Part shown: positions 33,358 through 43,855 of the stretch, piece after piece
Numbering within the stretch: position 1 is the first letter of the stretch
Layout of the letters: every line of letters starts with the position of its first letter
Assembly (NCBI RefSeq): GCF_019649055.1
Contig: NW_026570292.1
Span: 248,001 to 312,000 of the forward strand
DNA: 64,000 nucleotides
Direction: 5' to 3'
Source of the DNA: Paramacrobiotus metropolitanus
Taxonomy: Eukaryota; Tardigrada; Eutardigrada; Parachela; Macrobiotidae
Program-made: the position numbers and the translations under genes
Notes under the pieces: model-generated
What the model saw: the letters and a program-made list of their open reading frames with translations, nothing else
What the model was told of the DNA's origin: nothing
Databases searched by the model: none

Positions 33358-34302
33358 TCATGCATGGGTAAGATAATATTCCAAATAGAACCAAGCATCA
33401 CCAGTCCCATTAAAATATGCTACAGAAGTCAAAAGCTGAAAATTTTCCGGAAATTTCATTATCACGGCATTAACAATATTTTGATCTTTTCCGGCGTTTA
33501 ATCCTTGCGCAAAAAAATACGCTTGCATGCTGAAGTATTCGCGAATGAAAATTCCCCAGGCCTTTTCATGGCCGGCCATTAGGCCTGCTGCCGAATGATC
33601 GGTGCGTCCTTCGCGAAGACTGATAGACAGCGATCCGTTCTCATAAACCCGATCGCGGTTGGTATTAAATGGATGCAAAATCGCCAGAGCGATTTTATTC
33701 TGATCCGGTAGTTTCCGTCGCAATACATCTGGATCAGGAAACTGTATTAAATGCGGTACGAATTCCGCTTTACGAAATGCCCCAATGTCGCACCACACGA
33801 AATACTCCGAACGAAATACGTTTTCTTTGATAGCCTGTTCGACAAACCGCCACTTCTGATTCCAGATGATGTACAGTTCCGGCGTATGATACTTCTCGTA
33901 ATCGGTACTTTTTATTCTTCTCCAGTGATGCATCTTAGAGTACTCTTCCAGTTCTTCAAATCCCTTGATGATAAACCGGGTGCTATTCAGATGCTTCATT
34001 CGCATGGTTTTCAGCGTCGGATACATGGCAGAACTGGTAAAGATGTATAAATAGCAAGGTATATTCGGGAGGAAGTTCTCAATCCACCTGAGATAGTTGG
34101 CATGGGGTCGTTTCGAAGGAATCTGGTAATAAGCTGTCACAACCGTCACAAAGCCGGTACTGTAGTTTTGATTAGGAATAAAGTCAGCGTTTGACAAATT
34201 TTTTATTGTTTGTACTGGAGATGGTGTAGCAGCACAATTAACCACATCGAGAAATCGCGAAACACTGGTGAAGAACAAGATTGTAGCTAGTACTGGCGGC
34301 AT
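33358..34302 (-). CDS. HtrL/YibB-like putative glycosyltransferase, paralogue 1
   Basis: Single exon, 314 residues from the ATG at 34302, chosen because it starts just before a membrane anchor (MPPVLATILFF). The lumenal part resembles the HtrL/YibB family, whose function is not well defined but which is thought to be glycosyltransferase-like. Visible family features are TVVTAYYQIPSKR, the W-IENFL-IPCYLYIFT segment, the conserved IIWNQKWRFV, the acidic motif WCDIGAFR, and a C-terminal AGLMAGHEKAWGIF segment. Several NxS/T sites fit the secretory pathway. It is paralogous to 49963-50952 with the same motifs in order. Upstream in-frame codons to 34365 lack an ATG. Confidence 0.8.
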   Translation of the reverse strand: MPPVLATILFFTSVSRFLDVVNCAATPSPVQTIKNLSNADFIPNQNYSTGFVTVVTAYYQIPSKRPHANYLRWIENFLPNIPCYLYIFTSSAMYPTLKTMRMKHLNSTRFIIKGFEELEEYSKMHHWRRIKSTDYEKYHTPELYIIWNQKWRFVEQAIKENVFRSEYFVWCDIGAFRKAEFVPHLIQFPDPDVLRRKLPDQNKIALAILHPFNTNRDRVYENGSLSISLREGRTDHSAAGLMAGHEKAWGIFIREYFSMQAYFFAQGLNAGKDQNIVNAVIMKFPENFQLLTSVAYFNGTGDAWFYLEYYLTHA

Positions 34303-35042
34303 TGCTAAAACAAAATAATTGGATCGGTCCTTTGGAAGATCAATGTGAAATGGAAACCGCTGCACCGCACCCTCCCACGCCAGATTGAGAAATATACTAA
34401 CTCGCTAATTCTAGGCTGCGTTCAAGCGGAAGCGTACTGGTTACACTCGGATAAATATCAGTACTTAATTCTCAGCAACAGCACTGATTATTTATTGCCG
34501 GAATTTTATTAGTGTGATGACACTTCGTACATTATTCTGATTGCACAGCAGTTACAGACTTGCATGCCAGTTAGTCAGGCTTTATAAACGGCTTCTTAAG
34601 GCAGCGATCGTCTCATTAGTACTCCTTTTATTGTAGATTTCCACAGGACAATTATTTAGCTGCGCTTTGATCACCGCGCTGATTAGGAACCTGCAGTATA
34701 GTATTGTGTATCATGATCATTGACCACAATCCACAGATCAGCGGAAGCAGTTCACGCAGTACACGATCATAATAATTACCTATGACTTATGAGCAAAGGT
34801 ATAGTAATCAAGCTGTAACAGAGTTATAACGTTAATTCTATCAGCGCAACATGGGCTCGTGCCGCCCGTTCGCTGCTACTGATATACTATTATGAGTACG
34901 CAATTTAAAAAAATACCAAAATTTCTCCTGTCGCAAACTGTTGGACCGCGAGATCGATAAAAGACACTTAGTTAGCACTTTGTTAATTAGCTGATTTTTT
35001 TTATTTAGCTTATGTCTTTTATTGTGCCCGGAAAGCCCGCTG
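34303..35042. other. Intergenic, nothing recognised
   Basis: Promoter side of the HtrL-like gene and 3' side of the next reverse-strand gene. No repeat or exon recognised. Confidence 0.4.
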
Positions 35043-36086
35043 TCATCGTTGAGGTTGAGGGTGTATTAGTACTCCTTTCGTTTGTTCCAGCTCCCTTTCG
35101 TTCGAAACTAACTCCCGTCGAGTTAACCAACAAGAGCCCGTAATGCAAAACAGGGCACAAGAAAAATGTAGTACAGCTGGTACCGCAACTGCCATTCCAG
35201 ATACCTGAAAACAATAAATGTTTTCGCTGTTGTCATGTTGTACCGAGTAGGTACTTAAACGCGTAGTTTTATAAAATGCTTCTACGATAATTTGGCCATG
35301 TTCCCATCATAAAACAGATGATCTAGTTTATGGGCTTACTGCAGAATAGAACATTCGTTGTGGCATTTCCTTATTGATGAACTCCAAATACAAGAGAACA
35401 CTTGTGGACAGCAAGCCGACCGCTGTCACTAACGGCAAAAAGGTCAACTAGAAAACGTTAACTGGAAGACTTATTAGCAAAACAGGAACTTACTCGTAGA
35501 GCATATTAGAAACTTTTTCTAGCAAGGTTTTAAATATTAGGAAATATGCGCACCGTAAAAGTAACAGAAAAAAACCCACCAGAGAGTAACATCAAAAATC
35601 ACTGATGAGCATCAAAAATACGAGTACAGATCCTCGCTGATCGGAGGCTTTTTTTTCGAAAAAACGTAATATAACGGTTTTTTTTACCAAGTATGCACAT
35701 CCAAATTGCCAGTTCTTATGTCTAAGGCCCATCTCAATATCCTTTTCCCTGGTTTTCTTCAGCCTGGCCACAATAATATTGTGAGCATATATCAATAAAA
35801 TCGACAGCACAAAAGCATATCCCAGTGCAGCATGCCATTTCCATAATTCCGGGATCATTCGTGCCGGAAGATGCATGTCCAGCATCTGCTTCGTGGCTGT
35901 GGCTAATGAAGTTGCAGCCGCAGTCTGTGCAATATACGTCGCAACGTTTAAATTTTACGTAATGCCAGCTAACTGATCATAATTTAATTTCATTTCTAGT
36001 AGGAGATTCGCTCTTACCAAGTAAAATACGATGAACAAAAAGAGGCACCAGAATTTGAATATCAAAAAGCACTTACTGGCAGCCAT
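35043..36086 (-). CDS. Small four-transmembrane protein
   Basis: Four exons, all joined in phase 0: 36086-36018, 35924-35688, 35447-35340, 35204-35043; 191 residues. Exon 1 is a start plus hydrophobic helix (MAASKCFLIF then FWCLFLFIVFYL). Exon 2 has a second helix (GYAFVLSILLIYAH) followed by a basic loop (ARLKKTREKD). Exon 3 supplies a third (LVTAVGLLSTSVLLYL) and exon 4 a fourth (AVPAVLHFSCALFCIT) with a charged tail. No family is recognised; the layout resembles small tetraspan proteins but no tetraspanin CCG motif is present. A decayed copy of exons 1 and 2 lies at 41779-42166, which supports the exon limits chosen here. Function unknown. Confidence 0.7.
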
Positions 36087-37192
36087 TTTAGTGAGCTTAG
36101 AAATTATTTGGTTGCGGTACCTTATTTCGCAATGAAGTCAGAGTGCAAAATATTTGTGTATTAATTCTGCTGGCCTGCTTCAATTACTTACTCGTTCAAT
36201 ATCGCGTGTAAGTTTTGCCTTGCAAAGCAGAATAAACAGAGTGGTGTTGATATTGATAAGACTCATGAGAGTATTTGAAGGCGATAACGTTTGTGCGGTA
36301 CAATCGTTAATTTTTGATTAGAGATCGTTTTGTCAGCATTTTTGAATAAGCGGAACTTTGTGGTTGTAAATTATGTCATAGCTGTAGTCCAAATAGTTCA
36401 GAATGAATTAATATTCTTTTATTCCGTACCATTATAGGTCAAGCGCAACAATTTTCACATGTAAGGAACGCACCAAGCGTTAAAGCGAACGAAATTTCGC
36501 AACATTTACACTGTCCGCCAGTGCGCGCAAATACAACAAAATTATAAATGTTGATAAACTGAGAATCATTGAGAGCGCACACTTCAAAAGGTACTACATG
36601 CATGTAGTACCTTTTGAATGTAGTACCATGCAAGCGTACCCCACATCAGACAGATCGAGGTGCAAGGAAGGAAGTTACCATAGAAGTAGCCAGCATTTTC
36701 GAAAACTAACCAGCATTTTCATGAGCAGCAACATATTTTATCAGATATAATACTCTGCAGAAATAAAAAAATAAACAGCCATATGCGTACCTGCAGAGCC
36801 ATAACTTCTGCAACGGTATAAACAAACGATAACACAGAAAAACTACTTGTTTAGTTCTTGCAGTAATCTTCGTTGTTACTTTTATTTCCACACGTTTCAA
36901 GGAATATTAATTAAAAATCACTTGCGCGTCACCCATCAGCCATCGTGCCATTCTGATTATCTGAAACAGAGCGTCGTCGCTATTAACATCACCACCGTAT
37001 ACGCAAGCCAGCCACCCGTTCCCAAGAATTTTCTATCGTTTGCGTTATTGCCGGGGTTGCGTATCTCAAAATAATCCATACGGAAATCCTCTAGCAACGG
37101 GCGCAAGGACAGCACTGCATTAAGATAAAAAAAACTAACCTTTAATAAGTATCATGTCACAAGTACAAACTTAGTACTAGAAAACATTAATC
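36087..37192. other. Intergenic with a perfect palindrome
   Basis: No exon recognised. Contains the 36-bp palindrome at 36583-36618. Confidence 0.45.
36583..36618. repeat. Perfect 36-bp palindrome
   Basis: TTCAAAAGGTACTACATG followed directly by its reverse complement, with no spacer. GTAGTACC recurs a few bases downstream. Confidence 0.9.
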
Positions 37193-39700
37193 TCATAACA
37201 GAAACACTTCCTCAATGCTATCCTGATCGGGAATTGTACCCATTACACAAATCGCATTCCCCCGTTGTATCTGGATAGAGAGCCGCTGTCTAAAAAACTT
37301 TCGCACGCTTCTGGCCTGTGGCGGTGGCCATACCGCTTCCAACCTTATCCACAAGCCTTTTTGTTCCATCTCCCCACGGTCCGTAAATTTCGAATGCTGC
37401 CGCCATGAAGTTATACCGTGGCTGCAGCCAGCTGTGTTTCGTCAGTTTCGCTCTTTCGGCATGTTCAGCTGCGGCCCCGGCATTCATTGAGGTGCGATCG
37501 ATATAAGAGGCTGCAAGTGTGTCCACGCAAGTCACGTCGACGGCCAGCGGCTTTCCGCGTTCCCATGGTACGAGTGTGATCACATCCGGCCTTTTGCGAT
37601 CCTTCGCTGAAAGACCTTTCGGCTCCATTCTGGCTGGGAAACCGGCTGTCTTTAGTCATCGGGTGAGCTCCCCACTGATACCGTCGTGTCGTGGCAGCCG
37701 TCCGGCAGATCGTTTGCAGCGGAGTCCGTGCCGGCCTAATTCGTCAACCGATCCACCGCACACGCACACGTGCGGGGATACAATTGGTGCACCCAAACGC
37801 AACGCCACGCTGATTCGGAGAGCGTTATTTTCCAGCAGATTACCGAGGCTTGCTGCGGGCAGTGCATGGATCCATACGCCGGATTCCGGGACCGAAACAG
37901 CCTTCAGGTGAGCGACCTCATCCTTTGTGGTGCGCAATGAGGTCAGCCTAGAAAATGCGTGTAGCGTCGTAGGCGTGTCCCAGGCCTTCTGAACGTGTCG
38001 CAGTGCTTCCGCCGGGAGATCGGCTGTGTTGGCGATAACCTTCCAGGCACGAGTGGCTACGGTTACATCCGTTGGCTTAAGCGTCGGACACAGCTTGGAG
38101 ATCAGTGGGTGCAACGAGGAAGCCGATGCCAGATAAGCAGAGGGAGCTAGCTTCTCGGTGCGTCTGATCCCCAAACCGTCCAGACGAACGGGAAAGGATG
38201 CCTGGAGCCACGTCGGATAGTCCATCCGTACGTTAGTGATGGATTCTATTGCGTCGCGGAACACCTGATCCAGTCTGTACAACTCGCTGGGAAACATCCA
38301 GGCGGGAGAGGTGCGTAAAATATGCACTATTTTCGGGACTCCTAAGCAGTTCTTCAACAAGAACAACGCATGGTGCTTAGGAATCAGCTGTAAGCGGCCG
38401 CACATGATCTCCAGCTGCCTGATCTTTTCGTCGATCGTCGGGATTACGGCGGCTGGTAGAAGCGGGGATCCGAGGAGTGTAAGTTTATCTGCTGATACAA
38501 TGGCAATACCAGGGAACAGACTGGTGAAGTCGCTGGCGGCCGTTGCTCTTTCTGCTTCAGTACCACCACACAAAAACACTTCGCATTTTGCGATGTTAAC
38601 AGTCAGGCCAATCTTCGCAGCTTCTAATATTAGTTGTTGGAAAATGCTGATCACTTTCACTGGTTTATCTTCCAGTGTCCCATCATCCATATACCAGGCG
38701 TTCAAATCGGCATCCAATATGTCAACGACACACTGCAGTACCAAACAAAATAAGGCTGGGCCGAGTGGATCTCCTTGCTGAACGCCAGACTGAGAGGAAA
38801 TTACTGTATCTCCCAAAAACAACAAAGAATATGACCGTAACACATTTTAATGAAGGGATAATACTCTGGAATAACTTCAGCCGATATCTTTAATACTTCC
38901 TCGCGTGAGATGCAATTGAAAGCGTTGGTGAAGTCGATTTTGAGTAGGACTTTAACGTCATCACTGTACTGGAGGAGAAAGTCTCTTGCAGCGTGGATGA
39001 TGCCTTCGACGCCCCTCTTTACACCTGACCCAAGCTGATGCGGTTGGAGGAACTCCGATGTAATTGGCCGGATGCGGATATCCACCGCCTTAGCAGCAAT
39101 GCGGCGATACACATTCCCAACAGCAATCGGGCGCAGTCCTCCGTCTTTTTTGCGTAGTGCGACGAGCCGGGCGCCACAAAGCAGGGGGACTATATCAGAA
39201 GGAATTTTGCCCGTTAGTAGGAGATTCAACAAGTCTGTAAGTGAATCACACAGGTCAGACGCAGCGTCATTCATTCTTGCACCGATCAGGTCCAACAGAT
39301 GCTGCGGACGCAGAAAATCAAGGCCACCTGCACTACCACGTGGCATGCTCTCCAAAACTGACAGGACTTCCGCGGGAGTGAGCGGGACAAATGTCATGGC
39401 CGGAGGATCGTTGGGGCAGTGGGTAATGGGGCTGCTGGGTGTTTGCGCTGCATGCTTTCTATCACCTCTGGGGTTGGGTTGGCTACAGAATCCGACGAAA
39501 GGAGAGTGCGTACGGCCCCGCTGACGTTGAAGTCGTCGATCTGCATGCCAACGCGACGGGGAATCTCGTCCTCGGGGGTAGCGCGCCGATGGTTCTTTGG
39601 GGCGACGGGCTCTTCACTATCGAGCTCTCCGCTTTCGAATTTAGCGATCCGATCACGGATATAGGAGGTGAGGATGTTTTGTGAAGAGCACAGGACGGTG
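37193..39700 (-). mobile_element. Decayed R2-type non-LTR retrotransposon
   Basis: Reverse-strand reverse transcriptase gene broken by at least four frameshifts (near 39395, 38840, 37656 and 37295). It includes the RT core with GVQQGDPLGPALFC and the active-site YMDD (AWYMDDGTL). Then follow a CCHC motif (VCVCGGSVDELGRHGLRC) and a PD-(D/E)xK-like segment (KRPDVITLVPWERGKPLAVD), the layout of R2-clade elements with a restriction-like endonuclease. The frame resumes to a stop at 37193 after FFRQRLSIQIQRGNA. The 5' part (39400-39700) encodes a charged region that ends in a frameshift. Not functional. A short piece of a related copy sits at 25744-25866. Confidence 0.85.
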
Positions 39701-39939
39701 GAGACCTGATAACTACGGGACAGCTGCCACGACAGCCTCCGAAGTATTTCCGAAGAAATGCTTCAGACTAGGTCCCGTAGCCACCCATCTTACACGGATG
39801 AGGGAAATTAATCATCCGGGGGCAATTGAAGAACCCAATAACAAGTATTAAATAAGATCAAGGAGATAGTTTTAAATAAGATCGTTTTAAACACAAATTC
39901 ACGTAAGATAATAACGCAAAACGTATCGAAGCATCCTCA

Positions 39940-41134
39940 TTACAGTACAGTGTGCCTAGGATCTGCTGCTGGTAATGCGCGTAAATTAACCACGTCTGCC
40001 AAATGGGCTATAGTGACATTCATCTTTGGAAACTCCTTGGTGTTCGGAAATCCTAAGGTCAGGCGGGCTTGACCATCCAAATGCCAGGTGGCAAAAGTCG
40101 TCGAATTCCAGCTGGTCCAGCGCAGTTGAAGCGTGTGATAATCAGCCGACAAGTCATCACCACTGTAAACATGCCATGTACTGTAATGAGGATGCTTCGA
40201 TACGCTCTGCGTTATTATACACTGTGCAAGTGTGCGCACACTTGCACAGTGTATAATAAAATACCCTCGCACTTCGGACACCAGAGATACGTCGACCAAA
40301 AATATTGATAAGCTTATAAATCTCGAGTGCAAGCTCGGATGACGACACTAACAATTATCATTTATTTCATTTAAAAACACTTTAACTTTTAAACTTTTTG
40401 TCCATTTGGAGCAACATTGAAAATTTTATTTGGTGTCCAGAATGCGAAGATACTGTATATTGTGCAAATGTCGAGAATGCCAAAAACATCGAAGTACGAT
40501 ATTTTGAATAATAATAAAGTTGCTGGCGCGGTAAAACTTTTTAACAATTAAGCGCGGTTACACCTCTTATTTGCAGCAAAGCAACTGTACTGCACTGCAA
40601 CTTACCTCAAATAACGTGCACTAGCGTTACGCTCGTAATCTGCATTGTCCTGAAAATCTGCATTAGCGTAAAGGACGGATTTGCCTAGAAGAATTTTGGA
40701 ATATTCCAGGTTCACACTGGTCTTAAAACAGCCGCTCGCTGTTACCGGGCATTTATTCGCTAAATGTATATAAAAAAAGAAGAATGGACTACGAGGAAAC
40801 CGTAATCGTGTGCTCAGTTCGGTGCCGGGACGAAAACTGAATGCTTTCACCGTTTCTATAATGGCGCCTGTAAGGTGCATTTGCGCAGATCCTCTGACAG
40901 CGGCATCCAGTACCAACGTTCATTCTGACGAACGTCCACATTTGCACCACTAACATAATGCGAATAATCAGTCAAATTTGGAGAAAGCTCTTGGTTAAGG
41001 ACGGTCCACTTTTAGGTATTTAGGCGAAGTCCTCTAAACTCCTCGCGAAAAACCTCATCTTTCGATGGACGTGCAGCAGTAAACACTAAACGTAGCAGAA
41101 AAATGGCACAGTTACACCGAAGAACTCGCATCAT
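39940..41134 (-). pseudogene. GH16-like secreted protein, broken copy 1
   Basis: Homologous to the intact gene at 47510-48700. Exon 1 (41134-40606) starts with a signal-like sequence (CAIFLLRLVFTA) and the domain start (EVFREEFRG), but has an in-frame TAA at 41012-41014 and a frameshift near 40917 (NVDVRQNE to LVLDAAV). The exon 1 donor (TTGAG/GTAAGT) and exon 2 acceptor (TTTACAG/T) keep the family phase. Exon 2 (40162-39940) encodes DDLSADYHTLQLRW and a shortened end. The intron holds a 48-bp perfect palindrome. Two independent disruptions make this a pseudogene unless the assembly is wrong. Confidence 0.8.
40212..40259. repeat. Perfect 48-bp palindrome
   Basis: Arms of 24 bp (TTATTATACACTGTGCAAGT, then GTGC) meet at GC with no spacer, in the intron of the GH16-like pseudogene. 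Confidence 0.9.
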
Positions 41135-41778
41135 GAAAACGCTAAGTTAAAACGAATAAGGTCAAAGCTTAAAATGTCACGCTTTTTATCAAAATTAGTT
41201 ACAAGCGTAGCAGCGCTTAGTCTGCTCGAATTTCGAAGTTCTCTGCCGGCGTCGCGTTGTGCCTTTTATCTGTGACAGGACCTCGTCATGCAAATACTTG
41301 CATGTTTGCCAACAACTCCATAAAATTTAACAACCGCATCACATGCGGAACATACAACGCTTAAAACCTCCGCTTTGCTCATACTGTTTCATTACCTTGG
41401 ATGTCACACTCTTTCATTCTCTGCCATCTATAAATGCGTCACACACGGTATGCGACAATTAGGTATTTACAGTGCTTTCACACGGAAACAATGCTGTGTA
41501 CTTGAATATTTGCTGTACGTACTCGTATAAATTTTATCTTTCCACAAAAACCATATTTGCATCGCCGTGATGGGGAAGTGGCGTCAGTGTGACTGCACTT
41601 AAACTCGTACTGCTGTGGTGGCCATTGTTAACTGATTCATGAATCAGCAGCAACCTATTTGGGTGTGGCACAAAAGGCACCCGTAAACCGGTGTTAATCA
41701 TTTAATCCTTTTTAGACAAAGTAATCGGAGGGATGCCTTGTTAGCTTTGTTAGTTTGGAGAAAACTTGACACAGGCTT
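41135..41778. other. Intergenic, nothing recognised
   Basis: Between two pseudogenes; no exon or repeat noticed. Confidence 0.35.
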
Positions 41779-42166
41779 TTCTTACCCAGTATGCACAACC
41801 AAACTGGGCTTCTTTTGCTTATAAGTTATAACCCATCTCGATATCCATTTCCCTGTTTTTCCTAAATCTGGTAATAATAATATTGTGAGCATATATCGAT
41901 ATAATGGACAGCACAAATCCATCTCGCAGTGCAGCGTGCCGTTTCCATAATTCCGGGAGCATCCGTGCCGGAAAATGCATGTCCATCATGTATTGTGTAA
42001 CTGATTGATTAGCGAAGTTGCAGTCGCAGTCTGTTGGATAAATAGCAACCTTACCTGCTCATTTACTTTGCATTTATTTATAAATCTTGAATTGAAGAAG
42101 ATTAGGAATCGCTCTGACCAAGTAGAACATGACGAACAAAAAGAAACACCAGAATCTGAAAATTAG
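41779..42166 (-). pseudogene. Decayed copy of the four-transmembrane gene
   Basis: Exon 2-like sequence (MMDMHFPARMLPELWK, then IYAHNIIITRFRKNREMDIE) matches 35688-35924 but hits a TAA at 41819-41821 where the intact gene reads MGLRHKN. Exon 1-like sequence near 42118-42166 (FWCFFLFVMFYL) has lost its start codon (ATG followed at once by TAG). Exons 3 and 4 are not seen. It lies just beside a MITE insertion. Confidence 0.8.
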
Positions 42167-42192
42167 GTAGCTACATCCACTTGGTAGTGTTA

Positions 42193-43224
42193 AGCCCAAG
42201 TTATACTTCCATCAGGCGAGCCAAATGATTATCATTTAGCGTCATTTCACTGATGCGCATTCATACTCGAATGAAGGAATGTGGTCAATCGTTGTCATTT
42301 AAGTATAAACACACCTTCCTGAAAACTGATACCTGACGCCGATCATGCAAAAATGACACTGAATGATCACGAAAATTGACGAAATAGTCGTGTTCATTCT
42401 GTCATGTATCATGTGTCAGGTTTACAACGGTTTTTCAAAGAACTTTAGCAAGAAAACTGCTGTAATTGTATTTGAAGATGTTCGCTGAGACACTGCAACT
42501 CTGAAATGAGTCTAGAACGGCAAAGTCTTTATGCAAATGCAATGACTGAACTCAAGAAATTCTTTTTGATGTAATTAAGGATAGAAAACCATAACCATAC
42601 AGTATTTTGTGATATCAAATATCAAAGCATACTATAGTGTTTTGTGAAAAGGATACATTTTTGTAGAGGGCGACCGCCCTTAGTAGTAGTTGCTGTCAAC
42701 CGCCCACGGTAACGGCAGGCGGCGATGGAGGCACCCGCCCACGTTACGGCTGTGTACTGCCGCCCACGGGGGCGGGCTACTCAACTATGGCGTGCCGACA
42801 TTAGACGTATGGCAAGCCGGGCAATAACAAATACGGCTCGGGGGTGAAAATAGGGCATGTTTTGCTATGCGCCGCTATCTATCAAGTTTTACAACGTATA
42901 AGAATCAAACATTTTAAGTAATCAAAAACATTTCTTGTGATTTTACATAGTATTTTCTAATGAAATCTTGATAATACTGCATGCTCGGTGTCACAGTAAG
43001 TTCTAACTGTAAGTACAGAAAATCTTATGCTTTTGCCATAGGTTGTTGCAGCTCTTTTCTTCCTAAATTATTATGTGTGCCGTATTCATGCAACATTTGC
43101 CATCATGTTTCCGGCATCATTTTCATGTTTCCACCTTCATTTAAATGACGCCACATGTTAAATGAAAATGAAAGCGCATGATCGTCAGTTTCATTTCTCA
43201 TCAGGTGGAAGTATAACTTGGGCT
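42193..43224. mobile_element. MITE with PIF/Harbinger-type ends
   Basis: Terminal inverted repeats AGCCCAAGTTATACTTCC flank 1032 bp with TTA on both sides (42190-42192 and 43225-43227), the three-base target duplication typical of PIF/Harbinger insertion. The interior near each end carries repeated AAATGA and TCATTT words and the middle has a GC-rich block (42668-42780) with CGCCCACG repeats. No open frame. Non-autonomous. Confidence 0.8.
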
Positions 43225-43855
43225 TTACTGAACAACGCAACATTTACAGTATCATGACATTGTGTAAGTTTTTGCCCTGTTAAGCAGAGCAAGCAGTTAA
43301 GCCTGTCCGAAAATCATAACGTTTGATCAGGGGTCGATTGGGCAGTGCGTACTTCTGAATCAGCGGACAAATATATGACAAAAATTATGTCAAGGATAGC
43401 AATTTTCATTTTACATACTGTACAAAGGGTGCGCTAATGTAAGCAAAATGTCACCACATCCGCACATCCATCAGTAGTGTGAGCAAAAATTTCTGAAGAT
43501 AACTAATTTTAAGGATAAGTGAGAATGATATCGCTTTGGAATAGCGCACGCACGCACCAAGAACTTAGCAAAAACCGTAACAAGTGCACGCGTAGGACGG
43601 CTGCAAAAAAGTCGACGTGCTAAAAGAGTACACATGTCACGACATGGCGCACAGTATATTAGCAGCCAGGAAGCTGCTCAAACGCAGACTAAATGTCACC
43701 ACAGCACATCTGACAGCCACAACGGCAACCACTGCTGCCATGCCGCTTCGTCACAACACAAAACTTGCATAGCAAACAAATTTTATCCATTGTGCAAAAC
43801 AGCAGCATCTTTTAGAAAGGAATTAAACCCAATGTTTAAGAAAGCGCTTCCTCTA
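43225..43855. other. Intergenic, nothing recognised
   Basis: 3' side of the receptor kinase gene. A 92-codon forward frame at 43634 overlaps the kinase gene end and shows no family features. Confidence 0.35.

Noticed and set aside
39072-39684. Forward frames over the retroelement
   Set aside because: They are complementary-strand shadows of the reverse transcriptase gene.
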